A stretch of DNA of 33,877 nt from Nitrospirota bacterium (GTDB lineage Bacteria > Nitrospirota > UBA9217). Below, piece after piece: positions 22,645-30,986 of the stretch. Within the stretch, counting starts at the first letter, position 1. Every line of letters starts with the position of its first letter. The DNA is taken from the NCBI GenBank assembly GCA_021783455.1, contig JAJXTW010000005.1:1-33877 (forward strand). The letters run 5' to 3'. Position numbers and translations under genes: made by a program. The notes beneath the pieces are model-generated. The model was not told the origin of the DNA. It did no database searches and saw nothing but the letters and a program-made list of their open reading frames with translations.

Positions 22645-24345
22645 ATGTTAAAAGAACTGAATATAAAAAATTTCGCCATCATCGATCAACTCCGCGTAGA
22701 GTTTGCCCCGGGGCTGAACGTGTTCACCGGCGAGACCGGTGCGGGCAAGTCCATCGTAGTCGACGCCCTGAACCTCGCGCTGGGCGAGCGCGCGAGCGCC
22801 GACCTCATCCGCACCGGATGCCAGGAAGCGGTCGTGGAGGCCGCCTTCGAACTGAACGGCAGGGGCACGAAGGAGATCATGACCCTCCTCTCTGACCAGG
22901 GAATCGAAGCGATTTCCGGAGAAGACCTGATCGTACGCCGGGTCCTGTCCGCGTCGGGCAAGAACAAGGTGTATATCAACGGGAGCCTGGCGAATCTCAC
23001 GACGCTGTCGGCCCTTGGCGCGAATCTTGCGGACATCCACGGCCAGCATGAACATCAGTCCCTTCTTGCCCTCGATCGCCAGATGGACATGCTCGACTCC
23101 TTTGGCGGGCTCGAAAGTATCCGGGAGGCGGTTTCGCAGTCCTATCACCGCCTGCTGGATATAAGAAAGGAACTGGCCGCGCTCGAAACAGGGGAGCGGG
23201 ACCGGGCCCAGCGGGAAGACATGCTCCGGTTCCAGAAGAACGAGATCGAGGCCGCAATGCTCAAGCCCGGCGAGGACGCCGAGCTTGCGAACGAGCAGAA
23301 AGTATTGGCCAATTCGGAGAAGCTGGCGGGTCTCGCCGCCATGGTGGATGAGACCTTGTACGCGGCGGACGCTTCCGTGCTTTCGAATCTGAAAAAGGCG
23401 GTCAACAGCCTGCGGGAAATCGCGGAAATCGACAACAGGCTGTCGGGTCCCGCCCAGCTGTGCGAGTCGGGCCGCGCGCAGATCGAGGAAGCCGCGCGGG
23501 AAGTATCTTCCTACCGGGAGAGCGTGGAGTTTGATCCCAAGCGCCTGGAGGAGCTCGGCGACCGGCTCGACCTCATCCAGAAACTGAAGAAAAAATACGG
23601 CGGCACGATCGGAGAAATCATCCAATTCGGCGCAGAGGCGACGGCCGACCTCGAGCGGATGGAGCGGAGCACCGAGGAGATCGAGCGCCTGAAATCGGAA
23701 ATACAAGCGATCAAGTTCGGGCTGACCGATAAAGCGGAGGAACTGACGAAAAAGCGCGGCGCGGCGGCGCGGGACCTCGAAAAGAAAGTCGAAGCGGAGC
23801 TCGGCCACCTCGGCATGAAGAAGACCGTATTTTCCGTAAAGATCACCCAGGAGCCCGGAGGCGACACGCTTGACGGCCATAAGCTCGGTCCACGCGGCGC
23901 GGACCGCGTGGAATTCCTCATATCGCCGAACCCGGGGGAGGAGCCGAAGCCGCTTGCGAAAACAGCTTCCGGCGGGGAACTCTCTCGCATCATGCTGGCG
24001 CTCAAGACTATTCTTATCGAGGGGGATGAAATCCCCACGCTCGTGTTCGACGAAGTCGATGCGGGCATCGGGGGCGCGGTGGCCGAGGAAGTCGGAAAGA
24101 AGCTCAAACGAATAGCGGCAAAACACCAGGTCTTCTGCATCACCCATTTGCCGCAGATCGCGAGTATGGCCACGAGCCACTACGGCGTGGCAAAATCGAT
24201 AAAGAAGGACCGGACGAGCACCGAGGTGCGGTTGCTCGACGCACAAGAGCGCGTGGACGAGATCGCCCGCATGCTCGGCGGAAAGACCATTACGGATGCG
24301 ACCATCAAACACGCGGAAGAGATGATAGGGCGGGGAAGCGCTTAG
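22645..24345 (+). CDS. recN: DNA repair protein RecN
   Basis: This 566-residue SMC-like ATPase acts in recombinational repair of double-strand breaks. Walker A is GETGAGKS at 29-36. The long central coiled coil runs from about 150 to 370, with the typical hinge-proximal LRFQKNEIEAA motif. The C-terminal half holds the signature ASGGELSRIMLALK (S442) and Walker B with D469/E470 (TLVFDEVDAGIGG), and it ends in CITHLPQIASMA. Length and order fit the family. The start is ATG 22645; an in-frame TTG six bases upstream is less likely. No LexA box was recognised upstream. Confidence 0.97.
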   Translation: MLKELNIKNFAIIDQLRVEFAPGLNVFTGETGAGKSIVVDALNLALGERASADLIRTGCQEAVVEAAFELNGRGTKEIMTLLSDQGIEAISGEDLIVRRVLSASGKNKVYINGSLANLTTLSALGANLADIHGQHEHQSLLALDRQMDMLDSFGGLESIREAVSQSYHRLLDIRKELAALETGERDRAQREDMLRFQKNEIEAAMLKPGEDAELANEQKVLANSEKLAGLAAMVDETLYAADASVLSNLKKAVNSLREIAEIDNRLSGPAQLCESGRAQIEEAAREVSSYRESVEFDPKRLEELGDRLDLIQKLKKKYGGTIGEIIQFGAEATADLERMERSTEEIERLKSEIQAIKFGLTDKAEELTKKRGAAARDLEKKVEAELGHLGMKKTVFSVKITQEPGGDTLDGHKLGPRGADRVEFLISPNPGEEPKPLAKTASGGELSRIMLALKTILIEGDEIPTLVFDEVDAGIGGAVAEEVGKKLKRIAAKHQVFCITHLPQIASMATSHYGVAKSIKKDRTSTEVRLLDAQERVDEIARMLGGKTITDATIKHAEEMIGRGSA

Positions 24346-24419
24346 GGCAAAGGGCAGAGGGCAGAGGGTGAAAAGCGGCCCGCGGCCCATAGTTTTCTCT
24401 ATGCGCCATGCCCTATGCT
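24345..24419. repeat. heptamer-phased intergenic element after recN
   Basis: GGGCAAA, GGGCAGA, GGGCAGA, GGGTGAA start at the last base of the recN stop codon. The other end is TCTATGC, GCCATGC, CCTATGC. The two arms are roughly complementary (GGGCA against TGCCC). It fills the gap to the ferredoxin gene. Confidence 0.65.
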
Positions 24420-24434
24420 CAGAATGAGGTGTAA

Positions 24435-24641
24435 ATGGGCAAGGTTGTCATCGACATAGAATATTGCAAAGGGTGCGAGCTCTGCACCACGGCGTGCGTG
24501 AAGAAGCTCCTGAAGATCGGCACGCAATTCAACAAGAACGGGTACTACGCGGTGGAATACTGCGGCGAAGAAGGCGCCTGCACGGGTTGCGCCTTGTGCG
24601 CCATGATGTGTCCCGATGTGGCGATCGAGGTGTGGAAGTAA
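24435..24641 (+). CDS. 2x[4Fe-4S] ferredoxin, KorD/VorD-like subunit
   Basis: This small protein has 68 residues and two cluster motifs: C11-KGCELCTTAC and a second CTGCALCAMMCP. The spacing matches the delta subunit of 2-oxoacid:ferredoxin oxidoreductases, which passes electrons from the catalytic core to external ferredoxin. AGGTG lies just before the ATG. It precedes the alpha subunit gene by about 100 nt, the standard delta-alpha order. The beta and gamma genes that normally follow are absent here. Confidence 0.92.
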   Translation: MGKVVIDIEYCKGCELCTTACVKKLLKIGTQFNKNGYYAVEYCGEEGACTGCALCAMMCPDVAIEVWK

Positions 24642-24649
24642 GAAACGCC

Positions 24650-24723
24650 GATGCAGGATGCATGACAGCGGCAACGTGTATCCTGCGTCATGAATCATAA
24701 TTCCGGATGCGGAATCGCATCCG
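24650..24723. repeat. heptamer-phased element ending in a perfect hairpin
   Basis: GATGCAG, GATGCAT, GACAGCG are followed by GTATCCT, GCGTCAT, GAATCAT, AATTCCG, GATGCGG. CGGATGC (24704-24710) and GCATCCG (24717-24723) form a perfect 7-bp stem with a 6-nt loop, ending 17 nt before the alpha subunit ATG. It could influence translation of that gene. Confidence 0.6.
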
Positions 24724-24740
24724 TTCGAGAAGAGGAAGAA

Positions 24741-25832
24741 ATGCCCAAGGTACTTATCACCGGGAATGAAGCCCTTGCCGAAGCGGCGGTCCGGGCCGGC
24801 TGCAGGCGCTATTTTGGCTATCCCATTACCCCGCAGAACGAGATCCCGGAATTCATGGCCAGGCGTCTGCCGGAGATCGGCGGAACGTTCATCCAGGCCG
24901 AGAGCGAGCTTGCGTCCATTAATATGGTGTACGGCGCCGCCGCCGTCGGTGAACGCGCGATGACGTCGTCATCGAGCCCCGGCATCAGCCTTATGCAGGA
25001 AGCGCTCTCGTTCATGGCCGCGTCGGAGCTTCCCGCAGTTATCGTGAACATGCAGCGAGGCGGCCCCGGGCTCGGCAATATTTCTCCTTCCCAGGCCGAT
25101 TACTTCCAGGCGGTCAAGGGCGGGGGGCACGGCGACTACAAACTGCTTGTCTACGCGCCCTCGACCATCCAGGAGATCGTGGATCTGACCGTGCTCGCCT
25201 TCGACAAGGCCGATGAGTACCGCAATCCCGTCATGATCCTGGGGGACGGGGTGCTGGGCCAGATGATGGAGCCCGTGGAATTGCCGGACATTACGCCGAA
25301 GACAGTCGGCAAGCCGTGGGCGTTAACGGGAGCAAAGGGCAGGCCCGGCAAGGTCATCCGCTCGCTCTTCATGCTGCCCGGAGAAGACGGTGCTCTGGAA
25401 CGGCAGAACTATAAAATGAAGGCCAAGTACGACCGCATGTGCGAGCATGAGGTGTTGTGTGAGATGGTGCAGACCGACGATGCCGAGATCGTCCTCGTGG
25501 CTTTCGGCACCTCCGCCCGCATTGCCAAGACCGCGGTTCACCTCGCACGCGTGGAAGGGATCAAGGCCGGCCTCATTCGTCCGATCACGCTCTTCCCGTT
25601 TCCGGAGAAGATCATTGCGGAGATCGCCGGGCGTGCGGAACGCTTCCTCGTGGTGGAGATGAACCTGGGGCAGATGGTCGAGGATGTGCGGCTGGCGGTG
25701 AACGGCAAGGCGCCGGTCGCGTTCTACGGAAGACCGGGAGGCGCGGTGCTTGCGGTCGATGACATCCTGAGCGCGATCCACAATTGCGTGCACGGTAAAG
25801 AGCCGGAAAAGATATATACGGGTTCCGAGTGA
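24741..25832 (+). CDS. 2-oxoacid:ferredoxin oxidoreductase alpha subunit (KorA/VorB)
   Basis: This 363-residue subunit of a CoA-acylating 2-oxoacid (2-oxoglutarate or branched-chain) ferredoxin oxidoreductase starts [28 protein letters not shown]. It continues with [39 protein letters not shown] and [21 protein letters not shown], the TPP-pyrimidine-side domain, and then the transketolase C-like domain ([28 protein letters not shown]). ATG 24741 is favoured, after GAGGAAG and matching family starts. The enzyme needs a beta subunit that binds the TPP diphosphate, usually encoded directly downstream. Here cysteine synthase begins 22 nt later, so the partner must be elsewhere or is lost. VorB and KorA cannot be told apart from this subunit alone. 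Confidence 0.9.
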   Translation: MPKVLITGNEALAEAAVRAGCRRYFGYPITPQNEIPEFMARRLPEIGGTFIQAESELASINMVYGAAAVGERAMTSSSSPGISLMQEALSFMAASELPAVIVNMQRGGPGLGNISPSQADYFQAVKGGGHGDYKLLVYAPSTIQEIVDLTVLAFDKADEYRNPVMILGDGVLGQMMEPVELPDITPKTVGKPWALTGAKGRPGKVIRSLFMLPGEDGALERQNYKMKAKYDRMCEHEVLCEMVQTDDAEIVLVAFGTSARIAKTAVHLARVEGIKAGLIRPITLFPFPEKIIAEIAGRAERFLVVEMNLGQMVEDVRLAVNGKAPVAFYGRPGGAVLAVDDILSAIHNCVHGKEPEKIYTGSE

Positions 25833-25854
25833 TGTTGTTCGGGAAAGGACTGTC

Positions 25855-26790
25855 ATGGCCGCGATAAAGACCGTACTGGATCTGATCGGGAACACGCCGA
25901 TGGTAAAGCTCCACCGGCTCACGGGTGAAGAAAGCGCCGAGGTCTGGGCGAAGCTCGAAGGATTTAATCCGGGCGGGAGCGTGAAAGACCGGCCTGCCCT
26001 CGCCATGATCGAAGACGCCGAAAAAAAGGGAAAGCTCAAAAAGGGCATGACGATCGTGGAGCCCACGAGCGGCAACACCGGCATCGGCCTCGCCATGGTT
26101 GCGGCGGTCAAAGGGTACCCGATCATCCTGACCATGCCTGAATCGATGAGCCTGGAGCGACGCAAACTGCTGCAGGCCTATGGCGCCGAGCTGGTGCTTA
26201 CGCCTGCTGCGCAGGGAATGAAAGGCGCCCTTGCCAAGGCCGACGAGATCCTCGCCTCGGGCAGGACCTATTTCAAGCCGGACCAGTTCGGAAACCCCGC
26301 GAACCCGCAGGTGCACCGCAGGACCACGGCCAAAGAAATCCTGAAGCAGCTGGGCGCAAAAAAAATCGACGCCTTTGTTGCCGGTATCGGCACCGGCGGC
26401 ACCATTACCGGCGTGGGCGAGGTCTTGAAGAAAAAATTCAAGAACATAAAAATATTTGCCATCGAGCCGGCCGCCTCGCCGATCTTGTCCGGAGGACAGC
26501 CCGGACCCCATACCATCCAGGGGATCGGCCCGAATTTTGTGCCCGCGATCCTGAATACGAAAATATACAATGAGGTCATAACGGTCGCGAACGAGGACGC
26601 CGCAGAGACCGCCCGGCGGCTTGCCCGTGAAGAGGGGCTGCTCGTCGGCATTTCGTCCGGCGCGGCCTGCTGGGCAGCGCTCCAGGTTGCGGCGAGGCTC
26701 GGAAAAGGCAAACGGATCGTAACGGTTTTTCCCGATGTGGGAGAGCGCTACTTGACCACGGGGCTGTTCGATGTGAAGAGCGGAGCATGA
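25855..26790 (+). CDS. cysK: cysteine synthase (O-acetylserine sulfhydrylase)
   Basis: This 311-residue PLP enzyme makes cysteine from O-acetylserine and sulfide. K44 in NPGGSVKDR forms the Schiff base. TSGNTG at 71-76 binds the substrate carboxylate, GIGTGGT at 178-184 holds the PLP phosphate, and GISSGA is the C-terminal loop. Length is standard. AAAGGA precedes the ATG. It follows the alpha subunit gene by 22 nt and overlaps the next gene by 4 nt (ATGA), so it is part of one transcript with a Yip1-family protein and, further on, cysteine desulfurase. The CysK and CysM types are not fully separable, but the motifs favour CysK. Confidence 0.95.
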   Translation: MAAIKTVLDLIGNTPMVKLHRLTGEESAEVWAKLEGFNPGGSVKDRPALAMIEDAEKKGKLKKGMTIVEPTSGNTGIGLAMVAAVKGYPIILTMPESMSLERRKLLQAYGAELVLTPAAQGMKGALAKADEILASGRTYFKPDQFGNPANPQVHRRTTAKEILKQLGAKKIDAFVAGIGTGGTITGVGEVLKKKFKNIKIFAIEPAASPILSGGQPGPHTIQGIGPNFVPAILNTKIYNEVITVANEDAAETARRLAREEGLLVGISSGAACWAALQVAARLGKGKRIVTVFPDVGERYLTTGLFDVKSGA

Positions 26791-27374
26791 AGGCGCTCGT
26801 AAGCCGCGTGCGGAACCTCCTGCTTCGTCCGGGAGCCGAGTGGCAACTGATCAGGAATGAACCCTCCCTGAACATTCTTTTCGGCTATGTCGGCATCCTC
26901 GCGGTGATCCCGCCCGCAGCAGCCCTCCTCGGGAGGGTCCTTTTTCACGGCAACATTCCGGACAGCGCCCTCTCATCGTCCTTCGGTTATCTGGTGTTCA
27001 CGAATGCGCTCTGGTATGTGATGTACGTCGTGAATGTCGTCATCACCGGCGCGATTATTGCCGCAGTCCTTGTAACCGTCGAATCGCGGTGGAGCGGTCT
27101 TACCGGATTGAAGCTGGCCGCCTATTCATTCACCCCGCTCTTTGCCGCGGGGGTTCTCGCGGTGATTCCGCATTTGGCCTGGTCCGTACCGCTGGCGATC
27201 GGCTACGGCGTCTATCTCCTGTACCTCGGCATCAGGGCGCTCACGCCGGCAACGAGGACAGGGGCGATAGGATATACCGTTGCATCGTTTCTGGCCGCGG
27301 CTGTCATTGTGGGTGTCATGAACCTGTTCGAGTATTATTTCGAATCGCTTGTGGTGAAACAGCTTTTCCTCTGA
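26787..27374 (+). CDS. Yip1-family polytopic membrane protein
   Basis: This 195-residue protein has about five hydrophobic helices (around 30-50, 70-97, 108-130, 133-152, 163-182). The N-terminus, [20 protein letters not shown], is the typical bacterial start of the Yip1 domain (PF04893-type), whose role in bacteria is unknown. The start codon overlaps the cysK stop (ATGA), implying translational coupling. The following cysteine desulfurase gene starts 67 nt later. Being sandwiched between two cysteine-metabolism genes suggests a link to sulfur handling at the membrane. This is only context. Confidence 0.85.
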   Translation: MKALVSRVRNLLLRPGAEWQLIRNEPSLNILFGYVGILAVIPPAAALLGRVLFHGNIPDSALSSSFGYLVFTNALWYVMYVVNVVITGAIIAAVLVTVESRWSGLTGLKLAAYSFTPLFAAGVLAVIPHLAWSVPLAIGYGVYLLYLGIRALTPATRTGAIGYTVASFLAAAVIVGVMNLFEYYFESLVVKQLFL

Positions 27375-27441
27375 GTCTTCCGGAGAGCGGCGATGCGGCA
27401 GAATTATGTCATTCGACGGTATTTGGCCAGCGAGGAGATAC

Positions 27442-28566
27442 ATGAACCCCATCTATCTCGACTATAACGCAAGCACTCCCGTGGCTTCGCAGGTGTTGGA
27501 CGAACTCCTGCCCTATCTCCGAAACAAATTCGGCAACCCGTCGAGCGGCCACAGCTTCGGCGTCGCCTGCAGGGCAGGGATCGAACAGGCCAGGGAACGG
27601 GTTGCGGGTTTGCTCGGGTGCAAAGAGTCGGAGATCATCTTCACGAGCGGCGCGACCGAATCGAACAACATGGTGATCAAGGGGATTGCCAAGGCTGCGG
27701 GCAAGGGGAAACACTTTATTACCTCCCGGATCGAGCATCCCGCGGTCCTGGAACCGTGCCGGCATCTGGAGCGTTTCGGCTACTCCGTGACCTACCTTCC
27801 GGTGGATCAATTCGGAATGGTGGATCCCGCGGACCTTGAAAAGGCGATCACGTCCGATACGGCGCTCGTCACGATCATGCATTCCAATAACGAGGTCGGG
27901 ACGATTCAGAACATCGCAGAGCTTGCCCGGATCGCATCTGCCAGGAATGTGCTCTTTCACAGCGATGCTGCGCAGAGCGTGGGCAAGGTGAGGGTACGGG
28001 TGGACGAACTCGGTGTGGACTTTTTGACCGTCGCAGGCCATAAGTTCTATGCCCCGAAGGGAATCGGCGCGCTGTATATCAGGAACGGACGGAAGCTTCT
28101 GCCGCTCCTGCACGGAGCGGGGCACGAGCGGGGTTTAAGGCCGGGCACTGAGAACGCAGCCTTTATCGTCGGCCTCGGCGCTGCATGCATGGTTGCCGCT
28201 CCGATACTTGAAAACGAAGGCCCCCGTCAGATGAAGCTAGGAAAGAGACTGTTCGAGGGATTGCAAAAGGCAAGATTGAAAGTGCACCTGAACGGCCATC
28301 CGGAGAAAAAACTCCCGAACACCTGGAACATCAGCTTCGAAGGGTTCACCGCAATGGACGTGATGGATGCCCTCGGCAGAGAAATCGCGGTTTCCCCCGG
28401 CGCTGCGTGCCACGGCGACCTTGTTGAACCGTCTCATGTGCTGTCGGCCATGGGTGCGGACCTGTCGCTTGCACGGGGCGCGATACGATTCAGCCTCGGC
28501 AGGGAGACGACGGAGGCGGAGATTGACAGGGTGATTGAGCAACTCAGGAAAGGTCTGAAAAAGTAG
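27442..28566 (+). CDS. cysteine desulfurase, NifS/IscS class
   Basis: This 374-residue PLP enzyme moves sulfur from cysteine to a protein persulfide for Fe-S clusters or other thio-cofactors. K201 in the TVAGHKFYAPKG motif forms the PLP aldimine, and DAAQSVGKV binds the cofactor ring. The mobile active-site cysteine is C323 in SPGAACHGDLVEPSHVL. The Cys context is IscS/NifS-like and not the SufS RxGHHC type. The ATG at 27442 follows GGAG and gives the family start MNPIYLDYNAST; an upstream in-frame start is rejected. No iscU, iscA or suf genes follow, so it may serve several acceptors, perhaps including the rhodanese encoded elsewhere in the window. Confidence 0.93.
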   Translation: MNPIYLDYNASTPVASQVLDELLPYLRNKFGNPSSGHSFGVACRAGIEQARERVAGLLGCKESEIIFTSGATESNNMVIKGIAKAAGKGKHFITSRIEHPAVLEPCRHLERFGYSVTYLPVDQFGMVDPADLEKAITSDTALVTIMHSNNEVGTIQNIAELARIASARNVLFHSDAAQSVGKVRVRVDELGVDFLTVAGHKFYAPKGIGALYIRNGRKLLPLLHGAGHERGLRPGTENAAFIVGLGAACMVAAPILENEGPRQMKLGKRLFEGLQKARLKVHLNGHPEKKLPNTWNISFEGFTAMDVMDALGREIAVSPGAACHGDLVEPSHVLSAMGADLSLARGAIRFSLGRETTEAEIDRVIEQLRKGLKK

Positions 28567-28609
28567 TGCGGAATTCGGAACGAGGAATTGCGCATGGCGG
28601 AAAAGGAAT

Positions 28610-29995
28610 ATGTCCGGCGAAACCATACTCATAGTTGATGATGAAGAAAGCGTCAGGAAGAGCCTTGCCGATGTCATGAAGGACGAGGGCTACGAGGTCG
28701 TGACCGCGTCTTCGGGCAGGGAGGGAATCGATGTGCTTGCCGAGACGCAGCCGTCGCTTGCGTTGCTCGATATCGCCATGCCCGGGATGGACGGCATCGA
28801 GACGCTGCGCAGGATCAGGGAACTCCGGCCCGACCTTCCGGTTATCATGGTCTCGGGTCACGGGACCATCGAGACCGCGGTCAAGACCACGAAGATGGGG
28901 GCCTACGATTTCATCGTAAAGCCGCCTGAACTGCAGCACCTTACGCTCGTAGTGAAACACGGGATCGAGGAAACGCGGCTGCGCGAGGAAAATGCTTCCC
29001 TCAAGCTGAGCATTGAGCGGCGGTATGAGATCGTGGGTGAGAGCGATAAAATAAAGACGCTCAAGCAGCAGATCGGCCTTGCCGGTCCGACGAACGGCTG
29101 GGTGCTGATCCACGGGGAAAGCGGAACCGGGAAGGAGCTTGTTGCCCGCGCTATTCACCGTGCGAGCAGGCGCGCGAACGGGCCTTTTGTGGAGGTTAAC
29201 TGCGCCGCGATCCCGCAGGAGCTTATCGAAAGCGAGCTTTTCGGCCACGAGAGGGGATCCTTTACAGGCGCCACGGGCATGAAGCGCGGGAAGTTCGAAC
29301 TTGCCCACGGCGGGACCATCTTTCTCGACGAGATTGCCGATATGAGCCTTGCGACGCAGGCCAAAGTGCTGCGCGTGCTCGAAGGCCAGGAGTTCCAGCG
29401 CGTGGGAGGCGCCAAGACGCTGAAGGCCGACGTGCGCGTGATCGCGGCATCGAACAAACATCTCGTTGACGAAATCAAACGGGGCACGTTTCGCGAAGAC
29501 CTCTACTACCGCTTGAACGTCATTCCCCTCGACGTGCCGCCCCTTCGCGATCGGCCTGACGACATCCCGCGCCTGGTGCGCCACTTTCTGCAGGAGTTCT
29601 CCGCCGAATACGGCCAGAAGACGAAAACCATGGACGAGGATGCCCTTGCGCTTTTCGTCCGGTATCCCTGGCCGGGAAACGTGCGCGAGCTCCGAAACAT
29701 TATCGAGCGGCTGATGATCATGGTGCCCCGGCCCGCGCTCACGGCGAGCGACGTGCCGCCGCCCATCAGCAACCCGCCCTCGGAGGAGATACTCCGGGAG
29801 GGGCCCGCGATTGCTCCCGTGCGGACCCACGCGGCGACATTAAAAGACGCCCGCGCCGAGTTTGAGCGTGAGTTTATCGCGTATAAGCTCAAGGAGTTCG
29901 GCGGCAACGTGAGCAGGACCGCCGACGCCATCGGCGTGGAGCGCAGCAACCTGCACCGTAAAATCAAGGCGCTGGGAATTGAAGCCGAGGATTGA
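28610..29995 (+). CDS. NtrC-family sigma-54-dependent response regulator, orphan
   Basis: This 461-residue protein begins with a receiver (about 5-120; DDEE at 10-13, phospho-acceptor D54, K in IVKPPE). The AAA+ domain has Walker A GESGTGKE at 169-176. Its sigma-54 contact loop is GSFTGA from 216, where most members have GAFTGA; Walker B is GGTIFLDE. A Fis-type HTH ends the protein (NVSRTADAIGVERSNLHRKIKALGI). The receiver plus HTH resemble NtrX-type regulators more than the first regulator in this window. AAGGA precedes the ATG. No histidine kinase is adjacent; it is followed by an ABC-2 exporter whose ATPase start lies 25 nt after the stop. It may regulate that exporter or genes elsewhere. 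Confidence 0.94.
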   Translation: MSGETILIVDDEESVRKSLADVMKDEGYEVVTASSGREGIDVLAETQPSLALLDIAMPGMDGIETLRRIRELRPDLPVIMVSGHGTIETAVKTTKMGAYDFIVKPPELQHLTLVVKHGIEETRLREENASLKLSIERRYEIVGESDKIKTLKQQIGLAGPTNGWVLIHGESGTGKELVARAIHRASRRANGPFVEVNCAAIPQELIESELFGHERGSFTGATGMKRGKFELAHGGTIFLDEIADMSLATQAKVLRVLEGQEFQRVGGAKTLKADVRVIAASNKHLVDEIKRGTFREDLYYRLNVIPLDVPPLRDRPDDIPRLVRHFLQEFSAEYGQKTKTMDEDALALFVRYPWPGNVRELRNIIERLMIMVPRPALTASDVPPPISNPPSEEILREGPAIAPVRTHAATLKDARAEFEREFIAYKLKEFGGNVSRTADAIGVERSNLHRKIKALGIEAED

Positions 29996-30020
29996 AATAA
30001 AGCAGGTTCTCTATTCACGC

Positions 30021-30860
30021 ATGATCACGACCAGCAATCTCACGAAATATTTCGGCGCCTTGGGTGCTGTGCAGTCCGTCAGTTTCAGTGTGGGCAAAGG
30101 CGAGGTCTTCGGCCTTCTCGGCCCGAACGGCGCCGGCAAGACCACGACGATTCGCATGCTGACAACGCTCCTTGCTCCTTCCTCGGGCTCCGCCTCGGTG
30201 GGCGGTTACGACGTTATCGCCGACCCGCTGGGCGTCAAACGCTCCATCGGCGTGGTGCCGCAGACGCTGAACCTCGATATCGACCTCACCTGCGCAGAAA
30301 ATCTCGAATATCACGGCAGGCTCCAGAGGATGAAGCGGGAAGATCGTACTTCACGCATCGAAGAGCTGTTGCATTTTGTCGGCCTCCGGGAAAAAAAGGA
30401 CATGCCGGTCGAACATCTTTCCGGCGGAATGCGCCGGAGGCTTTTGATCGCCCGGGGGCTCATGCACCGTCCGGCCGTTGTGTTCATGGACGAACCCACC
30501 GTGGGGCTTGACCCGCAGGCACGGCGGATGATCTGGGGACTGGTCGAATCGCTCAAGCGGAACGGCATCACGATCCTGATTACGACTCACTATATAGAAG
30601 AGGCGGACGCGCTCTGCGACCGGGTGGCCATCATGCGGACGGGGAAGATCATCGCTCTCGACAGGCCTGTTGAACTCAAGAAGAGCGTGGGACAATTCGC
30701 CGTCGAATGTCTCGGACGCTATGATGTGCCGCGGCAGTTCTTCCCGGCGAGGGCAGAAGCGATCGAAGCGGGCCGCGACCTGTGCACCGATGTTGTGGTC
30801 CGTGATGTAACGCTTGAGGACGTGTTTATCAGCCTTACGGGGGAGAGGATAGAGGGGTGA
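30021..30860 (+). CDS. ABC-2 exporter ATPase subunit
   Basis: This 279-residue nucleotide-binding protein has Walker A GPNGAGKT at 34-41, Q-loop VVPQTL, signature LSGGMRRRL from 133, Walker B with D157/E158 (VVFMDEPTVGLDP) and H190 in ITTHYIEEADAL. This is the DrrA/CcmA-like group that drives ABC-2 exporters of drugs, lipids, polysaccharides or peptides. ATG 30021 is chosen over a TTG in frame at 29979 that would overlap the regulator gene. Its ribosome binding site is weak. The permease follows after a 126-nt spacer filled by a heptamer repeat. Confidence 0.93.
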   Translation: MITTSNLTKYFGALGAVQSVSFSVGKGEVFGLLGPNGAGKTTTIRMLTTLLAPSSGSASVGGYDVIADPLGVKRSIGVVPQTLNLDIDLTCAENLEYHGRLQRMKREDRTSRIEELLHFVGLREKKDMPVEHLSGGMRRRLLIARGLMHRPAVVFMDEPTVGLDPQARRMIWGLVESLKRNGITILITTHYIEEADALCDRVAIMRTGKIIALDRPVELKKSVGQFAVECLGRYDVPRQFFPARAEAIEAGRDLCTDVVVRDVTLEDVFISLTGERIEG

Positions 30861-30869
30861 GTAAAAACA

Positions 30870-30976
30870 GGAGTCAGGAGACAGGAGTCAGAAGACAGAA
30901 GTCAGAAGACAGACGACAGAAGACAGGAAACAGAATAAGATTGGGATCTTTCTCCTGATTTCCGGCTCCTGTATTC
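30870..30976. repeat. nine-unit heptamer tandem tract with a complementary arm
   Basis: This is the clearest member of the dispersed class. Nine 7-nt units from 30870 to 30932 alternate between GGAGTCA-like and GAAGACA-like forms, all purine-rich. A shorter arm at 30952-30976 (CTCCTG twice, 7-nt stepped) is complementary to CAGGAG. It separates the two genes of an ABC exporter. Confidence 0.8.
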
Positions 30977-30986
30977 TACGCATACT

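Noticed and set aside
22648-24390. Long open frame antisense to recN (about 580 codons) and similar antisense frames opposite the kinase and pump genes
   Set aside because: They are GC-rich shadow frames without family motifs; the opposite strand carries complete, motif-verified proteins.
30870-30932. CRISPR-like array
   Set aside because: Units are contiguous 7-mers with drift and no spacers, and no cas genes are present.
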